A program made the translations under genes and the position numbers. Positions 19,466-31,800 of a stretch of DNA of 64,000 nt are shown piece by piece. Every line of letters starts with the position of its first letter. Position 1 is the first letter of the stretch. The notes below the pieces were generated by a model. It worked only from the letters and a program-made list of their open reading frames with translations, had not been told where the DNA came from and did no database searches. Location of the stretch: contig NC_092563.1 of the NCBI RefSeq assembly GCF_037975245.1, forward strand, positions 27,551,960-27,615,959. The letters are read 5' to 3'. This DNA is from Apostichopus japonicus. Lineage: Eukaryota > Echinodermata > Holothuroidea > Aspidochirotida > Stichopodidae.

Positions 19466-20875
19466 AAAATGATTAATTCCTGTGTGGGCAATTGGGCCTT
19501 TGAGGTTGCTGCATGGGTCCCGTTACAGTTAAAATATGAAGTCGTTGGTATTTTTGGATACCGCAATGTCCAATAGGGCCAACACCTCTAAACGAATTAT
19601 CCTGCTTTTTGTTAACATAATCAAATCACGTGTGGGCCATGGGCCCTTTAGGCCATGGTAGAGGATAAATTTGTAGTCATAGGTTTTTCTTTTTTTAATA
19701 CCCGACAACCTTATGGTCCAGCGCCAATAAAAAGAAATCATACTGCTCTCTTTTCACATGATTAAATCATGTGTGGGCCACGGGCCCTTTCTGGCTGCTG
19801 TATGGGTCCTGGTACATCATAAAGTTGTTGTTATTAGTATTTTTGGATACCCCAATTTCCAAAGGGTCCAATGCCACTTTAAGAATCACCCTGCTCTCAT
19901 TTCACATAAATGAATCATATGTGGGCCACAGGCCTTTTTTGGTTGCTGCCTGCATGGGCCCATGTACATCATAAAGTTGCTGTAATTAGTATTTTGGGAC
20001 ACCCCAATGTTTAACTGGTGTACCGCAAAATGAATTATCCTTGTCTCTTTTCGCATGATTAATACCATTTTGATGGGCCCTTCTGCAGGGCCCGTCACAA
20101 GGTACAATTACTTTCATTGCTATGGTTCTAAAAGTATCTTACTTTGAGTTTTATCCAGCGCTTTTGCCTTGCGTCTTTCACATGATTAAATCAACATTTG
20201 AGCCCCCTATTTTAATTGAAGGCACATTTAGACTACATACACGCACATTGTGTGGCACGGCAGCAACACATAACCTTGAATCCTGGTCATAAACGGACAT
20301 AAGCTGCCCATTAAACCCTCTGTCTCTTTTCAAATCTTCTGGGTTCCCGGTCCAGTTGAGTATCGAATCGATGCAGACTGGGTTGAAAGTAAACGCGGGC
20401 CAAGTGCAGTGCAATGCAATAAACTAGGCTCACATCACTGCAAGATGCGAGCCATCATAATGACGTCACAGGTCGATTTACTGCAAATTTATCCTCTACC
20501 ATGGCCCAGACAACCTCAAGGGCCCATGGCCCACGCGTGATTTGATTATGTGCAAAGACACAAGGATTATTCTATAGTTGCATTGGACCCTTTATACATT
20601 GGAGAAACCAAAAAATACCATCTACGACTTTTATCTGTACCGGGCCCCAGGCAACAGCCATAAAGTGCCCATGGCCCACACATGATTTGATTATGTTAAC
20701 AAAATCAGGATAATTCTTTTAGAGGTGTTGGCCCTATTGGACATTGCGGTATCTAAAAATACCAACGACTTCATTTTTAACTGTAACGGGGCCCATGCAG
20801 CAACCTCAAAGGCCCAATTGCCCACACAGGAATTAATCATTTTTTGGATCATTACACATAACGTATATATATGTT
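19466..20875. repeat. Inverted-repeat core with ~145-170 bp GGGCC-rich repeats, unit A
   Basis: The left arm (19453-19650: ATGATTAATTCCTGTGTGGG, CAATTGGGCCTTTGAGG, TTTTTGGATACCGCAATGTC) returns as reverse complement at 20690-20875. Between them, imperfect tandem units repeat a GTGTGGGCCACGGGCCC-like motif at 19625, 19771 and 19917 and inverted near 20520 and 20670. Satellite-1 sequence touches both outer ends, so the core looks inserted into, or used as the flip point of, the satellite. No coding function seen. Confidence 0.8.
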
Positions 20876-21259
20876 GAATTTGACATGTTGATAGACGTAA
20901 TGACATATTGGTATTTTGTCTCGATATGTTCATATGGAATTGTAACATGTTGATATCGAATTGGACATATATATTAACTTGGACACTCCACTTTCTTTTT
21001 CGACATTTATGGAACGTTTGGCTCTCCGTACTCTTCGACTGTCTTTGTGTTATGTTTTCACTTAGTTTTGTATGATCTGATCATCTGATCACTGTATCGT
21101 CTCTGTATTCCAATCAAGTCTTGGTAATAAACAGAAAGTAATTCATCAATTCTTTTCATGTTGCGATCACTCAGCTGATTAGATTTAAGAACTTTCATTC
21201 TCGATTCAGCATGACCAATTGTTCGTGGTACCGAAACTTTACGAACGTTTCTGGTAATA

Positions 21260-21470
21260 TGTAATAGATTAACTAAACGACTGGCAAATATTCTATACTC
21301 TATAAGGTCACTTTTATGTATATACTCCATAAGATATATCTACCCCGAGGTCACCTTTGTCATTCAGTTATACACGAACCATCGAATAGAAGAGAAGTAT
21401 AATCTCACCTACGCGTATTGAATGTGTTTTATTATTTTGTCTCACCCTGTACTGAAGCGGGATCACGACA
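21260..21470 (+). repeat. 5' LTR
   Basis: 211 bp, begins TGTAATAGATTAAC and ends GGGATCACGACA. By eye identical to the 3' LTR. The leader AAAAGTGGCGACGAGGAT that follows includes the presumed primer-binding region. Confidence 0.95.
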
Positions 21471-21542
21471 AAAAGTGGCGACGAGGATTAATTTTCTACA
21501 GGAAATATTTTTCTTCAACTTATACATCTTTCATTATTAATT

Positions 21543-23816
21543 ATGGCTTTATTTGGGAAGCTAGAGGAGTTTCGCGAAGGAAGGGAAGAATGGATCCAAT
21601 ATGTTGAGCGCCTTGAACATTTCTTCGCAGCTAACAGTATTGCGGATGAAGCAAAGAAACGTTCCATCTTTCTCAGTATTGTGGGACCCGATTCCTATAA
21701 ATTGTTAAGGAATTTAGTTTCCCCGGAAAAACCAGGTGAAAAAACATTCACAGAGTTGGTTGAAATTATGACCAAACACCAAAGCCCCGCTCCATCGGAG
21801 ACAGTTCAACGTTGTAAGTTCAACAGCCGATTTCGAAAATCCGGTGAGTCAATCGCTACCTTCGTTTCTGAACTGAAGTCGTTATCAGAATTCTGTAATT
21901 ATGGTAACACTCTTAATGATATGCTTAGAGACCGATTGGTTTGTGGGATTAACGATGATAGAATCCAACGTAATTTGTTGGCTCAACCTAAACTCACATT
22001 TGCTAAAGCATTAGAAATAGCCACTAGCCAAGAAACGGCAGCCCGGAACGCGCAACACCTGAAGGAGGCCTTTCAACAGCCCCTGGCGACACCTCTGACC
22101 CAAGAGTCGGTCATGCACATCCCTAAAGGTCACAAAGGTCAGAAAGTTACCTCGCAGTCCGAGAAATATCGCAATCGAAAGGAGTGGTCGTCAAAACAAA
22201 AGTGTTATCGCTGTGGAAACAATAATCACGAGCAGAAGGATTGCTGGTTCAAAGATAAGGACTGTCATAATTGTGGAAAGAGAGGACATATTGCCAAAGT
22301 TTGTAGGAGTAAGATATCTAAGGTGAAGCAGGTCAATGAAGACACTGGACAAGCTAACGATAAATTATTTGATCTGTTCAACGTAAATGACGGTAGAGCA
22401 CCATTAGCGGTGGACATAAAGATTGATGGACAGAGTGTAAGGATGGAAGTGGATACAGGAGCTTCTATGTCGATTGTTTCAGAGGAAACTTTCAAGGCTA
22501 ATTGGCCAAACAAAAAGTGGCACAAAACAGATATTATTCTTCGGACGTATACCGGAGCCACGGTAGAAATTTTAGGTGAAACTGAAGTGACCGTCGAATA
22601 TCAGCGACAAAAATGCAAGTTGCGGTTAATCGTTATTCGTGGTGAGGGAGCAAGTCTTCTTGGTCGCGACTGGCTTCAGAAAATTCGGCTTGACTGGAAT
22701 AGTTTCTACGTCAATAACGTGACCAGGGAACGACTGTCAGATTTGCTGAACGCCCATAGTGAAATTGAAAAGTTAGTGAAAGAATGCCCGGTCTGTCAAG
22801 AAAGCAGACCTAATCCCCCTAAAGCACCATTACATTCATGGCCACAACCCAATCGACCATGGTCCCGAATTCATATAGATTTTGCTGGACCGTTCATGGG
22901 ACACATGTTGTTGGTTATAGTTGATGCTTACTCAAAATGGATCGAAGTTCATGTAATGAATAACTCAACTACCAAATCCACCATACAAAATTTGCGTAAA
23001 ACTTTTTCACAATTGGGAGTACCTGAAATGATAGTTAGTGATAATGGATCATGTTTCACAAGCTCAGAGTTTAAAACGTTTTGTGAAATGAATGGCATTC
23101 GACATGTAACTACTGCCCCATATCACCCGGCATCAAATGGACTGGCTGAACGAGCAGTCCAAACTGTCAAACAAGGGGTAAAGAGAATGAGAGATGGAAA
23201 CTTACAGGACAAAGTCTCACGATTTCTCTTCAAATACAGAATAACCCCTCAAACCACGACAGGAGAATCTCCGTCACAATTGTTAATGGGTCGCTCCTTA
23301 CGTTCTCGTATGGACCTGATCCACCCAGATTTATATCAGAGAGTTCAAGCAAAACAGGAACAGCAAAAGAGGCAACATGACAAGTCGAGTGTCAATCGAT
23401 CATTTGAGTTAGGTGACAAAGTTTTTGCTAAGAACTTTGCGATCAGAGGTCAAAAGTGGCTTATTGGTCACATCGTTGAAAAGACTGGACCGATTTCATT
23501 TAAGGTTAAGTTAGAAAACGGTAACGTGGTAAGACGACATCAAGATCAGATTAGGAAATGCCATTTGAGTAACTCAGTTAATCCATTACCACCTAAGGAC
23601 ACCAACATTCAGCCGCCTTCAATCATAGAGATTGATGCCAATGATTTGCCCGTAGCAGATAATTCTGATTCTGACACAGAACCACCTCAAGCAGTTGGTG
23701 ATGTTGCCGAAGCCTATGACGTTGAGTCACATGCTTCAGACGTACCTGATTTAGATAATACACCTAAGTCATACCCAAAGCGTAATCGCAAAAGGCCTGA
23801 TTATTACCGGCCTTAA
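21543..23816 (+). CDS. Gag-protease-integrase polyprotein of LTR element, RT/RNase H deleted in frame
   Basis: 757 codons from ATG 21543. Residues ~1-200 are a retrotransposon Gag domain. Two CCHC zinc knuckles follow (~residues 222-260: CYRCGNNNHEQKDC and CHNCGKRGHIAKVC). The aspartic protease has active site VDTGAS at ~302 and the C-terminal LLGRDWL at ~376. The frame then passes within about 20 residues into the end of the integrase zinc-finger region (CPVC; the two His positions are lost). The integrase core keeps the catalytic triad: D in HIDFAGP, D in VSDNGS, E in SNGLAERAVQ. A GPY/F-like module (GPISFKVKL) and an acidic tail follow. A full-length relative would hold about 600 further residues of RT and RNase H between protease and integrase (family knowledge). 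The frame has no stop or frameshift, so the deletion product itself has been maintained or is very recent. Confidence 0.95.
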   Translation: MALFGKLEEFREGREEWIQYVERLEHFFAANSIADEAKKRSIFLSIVGPDSYKLLRNLVSPEKPGEKTFTELVEIMTKHQSPAPSETVQRCKFNSRFRKSGESIATFVSELKSLSEFCNYGNTLNDMLRDRLVCGINDDRIQRNLLAQPKLTFAKALEIATSQETAARNAQHLKEAFQQPLATPLTQESVMHIPKGHKGQKVTSQSEKYRNRKEWSSKQKCYRCGNNNHEQKDCWFKDKDCHNCGKRGHIAKVCRSKISKVKQVNEDTGQANDKLFDLFNVNDGRAPLAVDIKIDGQSVRMEVDTGASMSIVSEETFKANWPNKKWHKTDIILRTYTGATVEILGETEVTVEYQRQKCKLRLIVIRGEGASLLGRDWLQKIRLDWNSFYVNNVTRERLSDLLNAHSEIEKLVKECPVCQESRPNPPKAPLHSWPQPNRPWSRIHIDFAGPFMGHMLLVIVDAYSKWIEVHVMNNSTTKSTIQNLRKTFSQLGVPEMIVSDNGSCFTSSEFKTFCEMNGIRHVTTAPYHPASNGLAERAVQTVKQGVKRMRDGNLQDKVSRFLFKYRITPQTTTGESPSQLLMGRSLRSRMDLIHPDLYQRVQAKQEQQKRQHDKSSVNRSFELGDKVFAKNFAIRGQKWLIGHIVEKTGPISFKVKLENGNVVRRHQDQIRKCHLSNSVNPLPPKDTNIQPPSIIEIDANDLPVADNSDSDTEPPQAVGDVAEAYDVESHASDVPDLDNTPKSYPKRNRKRPDYYRP

Positions 23817-23893
23817 TTATTGTAAATGAAATGTATATACTCATCTATAACCTTGCCACAGATAATTTCAAAACGAGAAACTTAATGTTCTAA

Positions 23894-23908
23894 TTAAGAG
23901 GGGAGGAG
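23894..23908 (+). other. Polypurine tract
   Basis: AAGAGGGGAGGAG directly before the 3' LTR, the usual plus-strand primer position. Confidence 0.8.
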
Positions 23909-24119
23909 TGTAATAGATTAACTAAACGACTGGCAAATATTCTATACTCTATAAGGTCACTTTTATGTATATACTCCATAAGATATATCTACCCCGAGGT
24001 CACCTTTGTCATTCAGTTATACACGAACCATCGAATAGAAGAGAAGTATAATCTCACCTACGCGTATTGAATGTGTTTTATTATTTTGTCTCACCCTGTA
24101 CTGAAGCGGGATCACGACA
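23909..24119 (+). repeat. 3' LTR
   Basis: 211 bp, preceded by the purine tract AAGAGGGGAGGAG and followed by TAATA. Identity to the 5' LTR implies recent insertion. Confidence 0.95.
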
Positions 24120-24277
24120 TAATACTATTTATATCCACATCTATATTTATATGTCGGTTCAAGTCACCGAGAAGTAACCCAGACCAAAAAGCAGATGACG
24201 GTAATAAAACAGTATCCAATTCTTTCATAAGTACTGGAGAGTAAAATAGATTGGGATCATACATTTGTTCTTGTATT

Positions 24278-25282
24278 CACTGGCGGATCCAAGGGGGGGC
24301 CAAGGGGGGCCATGCCCCCCCCCCCCAAAGGTGAGCAAAAAAGTGTTTCCGAACATCCGCTAAATCGTATGATTGGAAATTTAAAAAATCGAGAGGAATA
24401 GCAGTGGTAGACTAGTCTAAACCTTTTTGTTTTCTGGTTTAAAATTAAATGCAGAGCTCCCAACTGACCCGCGATTCGCGGGAATTAGACCCGCAGTCTA
24501 ACACCCAAACCCGCTGACCCGCACAAGCGTGCGAAAAAACCGCATTGTAATTGTCAAGTATACATAAAAAAATTTGCATCGAATTTTGACTTAGCAACCA
24601 TCATTTCTTTAGCATTTAGCATAATAGAGTATAAAACCTCCTTTACAGCATCATTTGAACCTTTGAATTGGGGCGAGCAGCGAACATTTTCATGCCACGG
24701 GAAAGAATGAATTATCACCTACTATTCAATTTATTGATGTTACACAAAAAAAAATGCATATTTCTCAGAAAATTTTGGGTGACAAAAGCCTTTCTAAGTG
24801 CCACCATTTTACATGTAGGCATCACCAGGATTCCAAAAAAATTCAATAGGGGAGGGGGACACCCCCTCCCCTTATACCCCTCCCCCAGGACGGCGATTCG
24901 TGGCATGGACCAGCATTTGCCTTCTCAAGAGTTGGGAGCTATGTAAATGTATGAGCATGAGGATTTACAGTTTAACACCATTTTGCAGTTACAGGCTGGT
25001 TGTAAGAAATTTATAACCTATGAGAAATAAAATTTCTTGAGAAAGATGATCCCAACTTTCTTTTATAAATATTTTAGAAAATTACACCTGGGAAACATTT
25101 TTTTTAGAAGTAAATTAACATCACCATTGTACACTTTTGTCGCACCAAATTGCATCTGAGGGCATTCAGCAATAGAAAATTTTCCAAAGGGGAGGGGGCA
25201 CCCCATCCCCTTAGACCCCTCCCCCATATCACTCTAATGCCACTTTGGCCCCTCCCAAACAGAGGCCCTGGATCCGCCAGTG
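24278..25282. mobile_element. hAT-type MITE, ~1.0 kb, unit A
   Basis: TIR CACTGGCGGATCC with matching end GGATCCGCCAGTG and 8-bp target duplication CTTGTATT (24270-24277, 25283-25290). Subterminal G/C runs (GGGGGGGCC, CCCCTCCC). No transposase frame. It interrupts the transposase-like exon of the host element and hosts a nested MITE at 24452-24943. Confidence 0.9.
24452..24943. mobile_element. MITE nested inside the hAT MITE, unit A
   Basis: Left terminus CAGAGCTCCCAACT, right terminus AGTTGGGAGCTATG (inverted, one mismatch), flanked by TAAATG (24446-24451, 24944-24949), a 6-bp duplication. Just inside lies the small hairpin ACCCGCGATTCGCGGG. No coding frame assigned; class uncertain. Confidence 0.7.
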
Positions 25283-25290
25283 CTTGTATT

Positions 25291-25803
25291 TGATATGCTA
25301 CTGGATGTAACTAAGTGTGAATATAGGGTTTGTCATGTCTCATAGAGAGTCTGTTTAACTTATAAGACGTTTTATTGTTGTGATAATATTACAAATTATA
25401 CTTTTACAAAGAGGTAATGAGAAGAGAGATTAATATCGTCAGTCATTCTTTAGAACCTCAAGATCATACTGCAGGATGATTCGTACTAGTTAACAAAAGT
25501 ATCCGATCGTGTGTTAAATGTACAATGTATTCCACACAGACTTCATGTTGGTTATATGTGGTCTTATGGTACGATGTGAAGATTTTCTTGTCATGCCTCA
25601 AAAAGGTAAATGACTAACTTCTTTTGAAAGAGAATACAGTACGACAAAAAGTTATCAATTTTATTTGATTACATATTTTGTCTATATAGTCTGATATTTC
25701 GGTACAGGTGGAGCACAGAAGTAGATTTGATACAAACAGTAGCTATGGAGCACAAATATTCAGTTTGTTCCGACAAGAAGGACAAAATCATAATTAAATC
25801 TAA
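25291..25803. other. Single-copy spacer of the unit (unit A)
   Basis: AT-rich segment between the hAT MITE and satellite array 2. The minus strand may hold the intron upstream of the transposase-like exon (acceptor CACACTTAG near 25310). No other coding signal seen. Confidence 0.5.
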
Positions 25804-28800
25804 TCAAGAAATCAGTTTTGTTAGGGGTCTGTATCGGGGTTAAAATTTTAAGGCCATTTTTGGTCAAGAAATCATTTTTGTTACCGATAGTAGAGGTATA
25901 TCACGTGAAAGATGAACCTGTCTACTTTAATGTGGTGCTAACCAGACATGCCAGTAGGCTCCATAACTAAAGTTAATCGATTTTGAAGGGGAAAAAAATT
26001 TGGGATCATTACATGTTACGTATATACAGTGCTTTTAGAGATGTCCGTATCGGGTTTAAAACTTTGAGGCCATTTTTGGTCAAGAAATCATTTTTGTTAC
26101 CGATAATAGAGATATACCACGTAAAAGAGGAACCTTTCTACTTTAATGTGGTACTAACCGGGCATCCTAGTAGGCTCCATAACTAAAGTTAATCGATTTT
26201 GAAAAAAATAAAAATTATAAATTTATCTGATCATTACACATAACGTATATACTGCGCGCTTAGAGATGTCCGTATCGGGGTTAAAACTTTAAGGCCATTT
26301 TTGGTCAAGAAATCATTTTTGTTACCGATAGTAGAGGTATACCACGTGAAAGAGGAACCTTTCTACTTTAATGTGGTGCTAACCGGACATCCTAGTAGGC
26401 TCCATAACTAAAGTTAATCGATTTTGAAAAAAAATTAAATTAACCATTTTTCTGATCATTACACACTACGTATATACAGCGCGTTTAGAGATGTCCGTAT
26501 CGGGGTTAAAACTTTAAGGCCATTTTTGGTCAAGAAATCATTTTTGTTACCGATAATAGAGGTATATCACGTGAAAGATGAACCTGTCTACTTTAATGTG
26601 ATGCTAACCGGACATGTCAGTAGGCTCCATAACTAAAGTTAATCGATTTTGAAAAAAATAAAAATTAACCATTTTTCTTATCATTAAACACTACGTATAT
26701 ACAGCGCGTTTAGAGATGTCCGTATCGGGGTTAAAACTTTAAGGCCATTTTTGGTCAAGAAATCATTTTTGTTACCGATAATAGAGGTATATCACGTGAA
26801 AGATGAACCTGTCTACTTTAATGTGGTGCTAACCGGACATCCTAGTAGGCTCCATAACTAAAGTTAATCGATTTTGAAAAAAATTTAAATTAACCATTTT
26901 TCTGATCATTACACACTACGTATATACAGCGCGTTTAGAGATGTCCGTATCGGGGTTAAAACTTTAAGGCCATTTTGGGTCAAGAAATCATTTTTGTTAC
27001 CGATAGTAGAGGTATATCACGTGAAAGATGAACCTGTCTACTTTAATGTGGTGCTAACCGGACATGCCAGTAGGCTCCATAACTAAAGTTAATCGATTTT
27101 GAAAAAATAAAAATTAACCATTTTTCTGATCATTACACACTTCGTATATACAGCGCGTTTAGAGATGTCCGTATCGGGGTTAAAACTTTAAGGGAATTTT
27201 TGGTCAAGAAATCATTTTTGTTACTGATAGTAGAGGTATACCACGTGAAAGAGGAACCTTTTTACTTTAATTTGGTCTTTTTCGGACATCCTAGTAGGCT
27301 CCATAACTAAAGTTAATCGATTTTGGAAAAAAAACAATCATTTTTTGGATCATTACACATTAGATATACAGCGCGTTTAGAGATGTCCGTATCGGGGTTA
27401 AAACTTTAAGGCCATTTTTGGTCAAGAAATCATTTTTGTTACCGATAATAGAGGTATATCACGTGAAAGATGAACCTGTCTACTTTAATGTGGTGCTAAC
27501 CGGACATGCCAGTAGGCTCCATAACTAAAGTTAATCGATTTTGGAAAAAAATAAAAATTATAAATTTATCTGATCATTACAAGTAACGTATATACAGCGC
27601 GTTTAGAGATGTCCGTATCGGGGTTAAAACTTTAAGGGAATTTTTGGTCAAAAAATAATTTTTGTTACTGATAGTAGAGGTATACCACGTGAAAGAGGAA
27701 CCTTTTTACTTTAATTTGGTCTTTTTCGGACATCCTAGTAGGCTCCATAACTAAAGTTAATCGATTTTGGAAAAAAAACAATCATTTTTTGGATCATTAC
27801 ACATTAGATATACAGCGCGTTTAGAGATGTCCGTATCGGGGTTAAAACTTTAAGGCCATTTTTGGTCAAGAAATCATTTTTGTTACCGATAGTAGAGGTA
27901 TACCACGTAAAAGAGGAACCTTTCTACTTTAATGTGGTGCTAACCGGACATGCCAGTAGGCTCCATAACTAAAGTAAATCGATTTTGAAAAAAATAAAAA
28001 TTAACCATTTTTCTGATCATTACACATAACGTATATACTGCGCGTTTAGAGAAGGGTCTGTATCGGGGTTAAAACTTTAAGGCCATTTTTGGTCAAGAAA
28101 TCATTTTTGTTACCGATAGTAGAGGTATACCACGTAAAAGAGGAACCTTTCTACTTTAATGTGGTGCTAACCGGACATGCCAGTAGGCTCCATAACTAAA
28201 GTTAATCGATTTTGAAAAAATAAAAATTAACCATTTTCTGATCATTACACATAACGTATATACTGCGCGTTTAGAGATGTCCGTATCGGGGTTAAAACTT
28301 TAAGGCCATTTTTGGTCAAGAAATCATTTTTGTTACCGATAGTAGAGGTATACCACGTAAAAGAGGAACCTTTCTACTTTAATGTGGTGCTAACCGGACA
28401 TGCCAGTAGGCTCCATAACTAAAGTTAATCGATTTTGAAAAAATAAAAATTAACCATTTTTCTTATAATTACATGTTACGTATATACAGCGCGTTTAGAG
28501 ATGTCCGTATCGGGGTTAAAACTTTAAGGCCATTTTTGGTCAAGAAATCATTTTTGTTACCGATAGTAGAGGTATACCACGTGAAAGATGAACCTGTCTA
28601 CTTTAATGTGGTGCTAACCGGACATGCCAGTAGGCTCCATAACTAAAGTTAATCGATTTTGAAAAAATAAAAATTAACCATTTTCTGATCATTACACATT
28701 ACGTATATACAGCGCGTTTAGAGATGTCCGTATCGGGGTTAAAACTTTAAGGGAATTTTTGGTCAAGAAATCATTTTTGTTACCGATAGTAGAGGTATAC

Positions 28801-31800
28801 CACGTAAAAGAGGAACCTTTCTACTTTAATGTGGTGCTAACCGGACATCCTAGTAGGCTCCATAACTAAAGTTAATCGATTTTGAAAAAAATAAAATTAA
28901 CCATTTTTCTGATCATTACACATAACGTATATACTGCGCGTTTAGAGAAGGGTCTGTATCGGGGTTAAAACTTCAAGGTCACTTTTGGTCAAGAAATCAT
29001 TTTTGTTACCGATAGTAGAGGTATACCACGTAAAAGAGGAACCTTTCTACTTTAATGTGGTGCTAACCGGACATGCCAGTAGGCTCCATAACTAAAGTTA
29101 ATCGATTTTGAAAAAATAAAAATGAACCATTTTCTGATCATTACACATTACGTATATACAGCGCGTTTAGAGATGTCCGTATCGGGGTTAAAACTTTAAG
29201 GCCATTTTTGGTCAAGAAATCATTTTTGTTACCGATAGTAGAGGTATACCACGTAAAAGAGGAACCTTTCTACTTTAATGTGGTGCTAACCGGACATGCC
29301 AGTAGGCTCCATAACTAAAGTTAATCGATTTTGAAAAAATAAAAATTAACCATTTTTCTTATAATTACATGTTACGTATATACAGCGCGTTTAGAGATGT
29401 CCGTATCGGGGTTAAAACTTTAAGGCCATTTTTGGTCAAGAAATCATTTTTGTTACCGATAGTAGAGGTATACCACGTGAAAGATGAACCTGTCTACTTT
29501 AATGTGGTGCTAACCGGACATGCCAGTAGGCTCCATAACTAAAGTTAATCGATTTTGAAAAAAAAAAAAAATTAACCATTTTTCTGATCATTACACACTA
29601 CGTATATACAGCGCGTTTAGAGATGTCCGTATCGGGGTTAAAACTTTAAGGCCAGATTTGGTCAAGAAATCATTTTTGTTACCGATAATAGAGGTATATC
29701 ACGTGAAAGATGAACCTGTCTACTTTAATGTGGTGCTAACCGGACATGCCAGTAGGCTCCATAACTAAAGTTAATCGATTTTGAAAAAAATAAAAATTAA
29801 CCATTTTTCTGATCATTACACACTACGTATATACAGCGCGTTTAGAGATGTCCGTATCGGGGTTAAACTTTAAGGCCATTTTTGGTCAAGAAATCATTTT
29901 TGTTACCGATAGTAGAGGTATATCACGTGAAAGATGAACCTGTCTACTTTAATGTGGTGCTAACCAGACATGCCAGTAGGCTCCATAACTAAAGTTAATC
30001 GATTTTGAAAAAATAAAAATTAACCATTTTTCTGATCATTACACATTACGTATATACAGCGCGTTTAGAGATGTCCGTATCGGGGTTAAAACTTTAAGGC
30101 CATTTTTGGTCAAGAAATCATTTTTGTTACCGATAGTAGAGGTATACTACGTAAAAGAGGAACCTTTCTACTTTAATGTGGTGCTAACCGGACATCCTAG
30201 TAGGCTCCATAACTAAAGTTAATCGATTTTGAAAAAAATAAAATTAACCATTTTTCTGATCATTACACATAACGTATATACAGCGCGTTTAGAGAAGGGT
30301 CTGTATCGGGGTTAAAACTTCAAGGTCACTTTTGGTCAAGAAATCATTTTTGTTACCGATAGTAGAGGTATACCACGTAAAAGAGGAACCTTTCTACTTT
30401 AATGTGGTGCTAACCGGGCATCCTAGTAGGCTCCATAACTAAAGTTAATCGATTTTGAAAAAATAAAAATTAACCATTTTTCTGATCATTACACATAACG
30501 TATATACAGCACGTTTAGAGATGTCCGTATCGGGGTTAAAACTTTAAGGCCACTTTTGGTCAAGAAATCATTTTTGTTACCGATAGTAGAGTTATATCAC
30601 GTGAAAGATGAACCTGTCTACTTTAATGTGGTGCTAACCGGACATCCTAGTAGGCTCCATAACTAAAGTTAATCGATTTTGAAAAAAATAAAAATCATAA
30701 ATTTTTCTGATCATTACACATAACGTATATACAGCGCGTTTAGAGATGTCCGTATCGAGGTTAAAACTTCAAGGTCACTTTTGGTCAAAAAATCAGTTTT
30801 GTTACCGATAGTAGAGGTATACCACGTGAAAGATGAACCTGTCTACTTTAATGTGATGCTAACCGGACATGCCAGTAGGCTCCATAACTAAAGTTAATCG
30901 ATTTTGAAAAAATAAAAATTAACCATTTTTCTTATCATTACACATTACGTATATACAGCGCGTTTAGAGATGTCCGTATCGGGGTTAAAACTTTAAGGCC
31001 ATTTTTGGTCAAGAAATCATTTTTGTTACCGATAGTAGAGGTATACCACGTGAAAGATGAACCTGTCTACTTTAATGTGGTGCTAACCGGACATGCCAGT
31101 AGGCTCCATAACTAAAGTTAATCGATTTTGAAAAAAATAAAAATCAGAAATTTATCTGATCATTACACATAACGTATATACAGCGCGTTTAGAGATTTCC
31201 GTATCGGGGTTAAAACTTTAAGGCCATTTTTGGTCAAGAAACCATTTTTGTTACCGATAGTAGAGGTATACCACGTGAAAGATGAACCTGTCTACTTTAA
31301 TGTGGTGCTAACCGGACATGCCAGTAGGCTCCATAACTAAAGTTAATCGATTTTGAAAAAATAAAAATTAACCATTTTCTGATCATTACACATTACGTAT
31401 ATACAGCGCGTTTAGAGATGTCCGTATCGGGGTTAAAACTTTAAGGCCATTTTTGGTCAAGAAATCATTTTTGTTACCGATAGTAGAGGTATACCACGTA
31501 AAAGAGGAACCTTTCTACTTTAATGTGGTGCTAACCGGACATCCTAGTAGGCTCCATAACTAAAGTTAATCGATTTTGAAAAAAATAAAATTAACCATTT
31601 TTCTGATCATTACACATAACGTATATACTGCGCGTTTAGAGAAGGGTCTGTATCGGGGTTAAAACTTCAAGGTCACTTTTGGTCAAGAAATCATTTTTGT
31701 TACCGATAGTAGAGGTATACCACGTAAAAGAGGAACCTTTCTACTTTAATGTGGTGCTAACCGGGCATCCTAGTAGGCTCCATAACTAAAGTTAATCGAT

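Larger units (their letters stand above)
21260..24119 (+). mobile_element. Mag-like Ty3/gypsy LTR retrotransposon, internally deleted, young
   Basis: Two 211-bp LTRs that look identical (TG...CA), TAATA target duplication (21255-21259 and 24120-24124), a polypurine tract before the 3' LTR, and one gag-protease-integrase ORF. Reverse transcriptase and RNase H are missing, so it is non-autonomous and would need enzymes from a related element. The empty site in unit B dates insertion after the unit duplication or on only one haplotype. The Mag-type assignment rests on CCHC fingers, DTGAS protease, the integrase style and the TGGCGACGAGG leader motif. Confidence 0.93.
21058..24270 (-). pseudogene. 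Same transposase-like fragment in unit A, split by LTR retrotransposon
   Basis: Pieces 21058-21259 and 24120-24270 match the open frame at 40791-41132 but are separated by the LTR element (21260-24119). The first piece runs into LTR sequence and gains an unrelated N-terminal tail. Unit A cannot make the intact fragment. Confidence 0.8.

Noticed and set aside
19529-20948. Short frames in the GGGCC-rich core (for example 19771-19974, 20178-20414) as genes
   Set aside because: They lie in inverted and tandem repeat DNA, on both strands, and show no recognised domain.
24668-24946. 92-codon frame (copy at 41537) as a gene
   Set aside because: It sits wholly inside the nested MITE and reads through its G/C-run palindromes; a chance frame.
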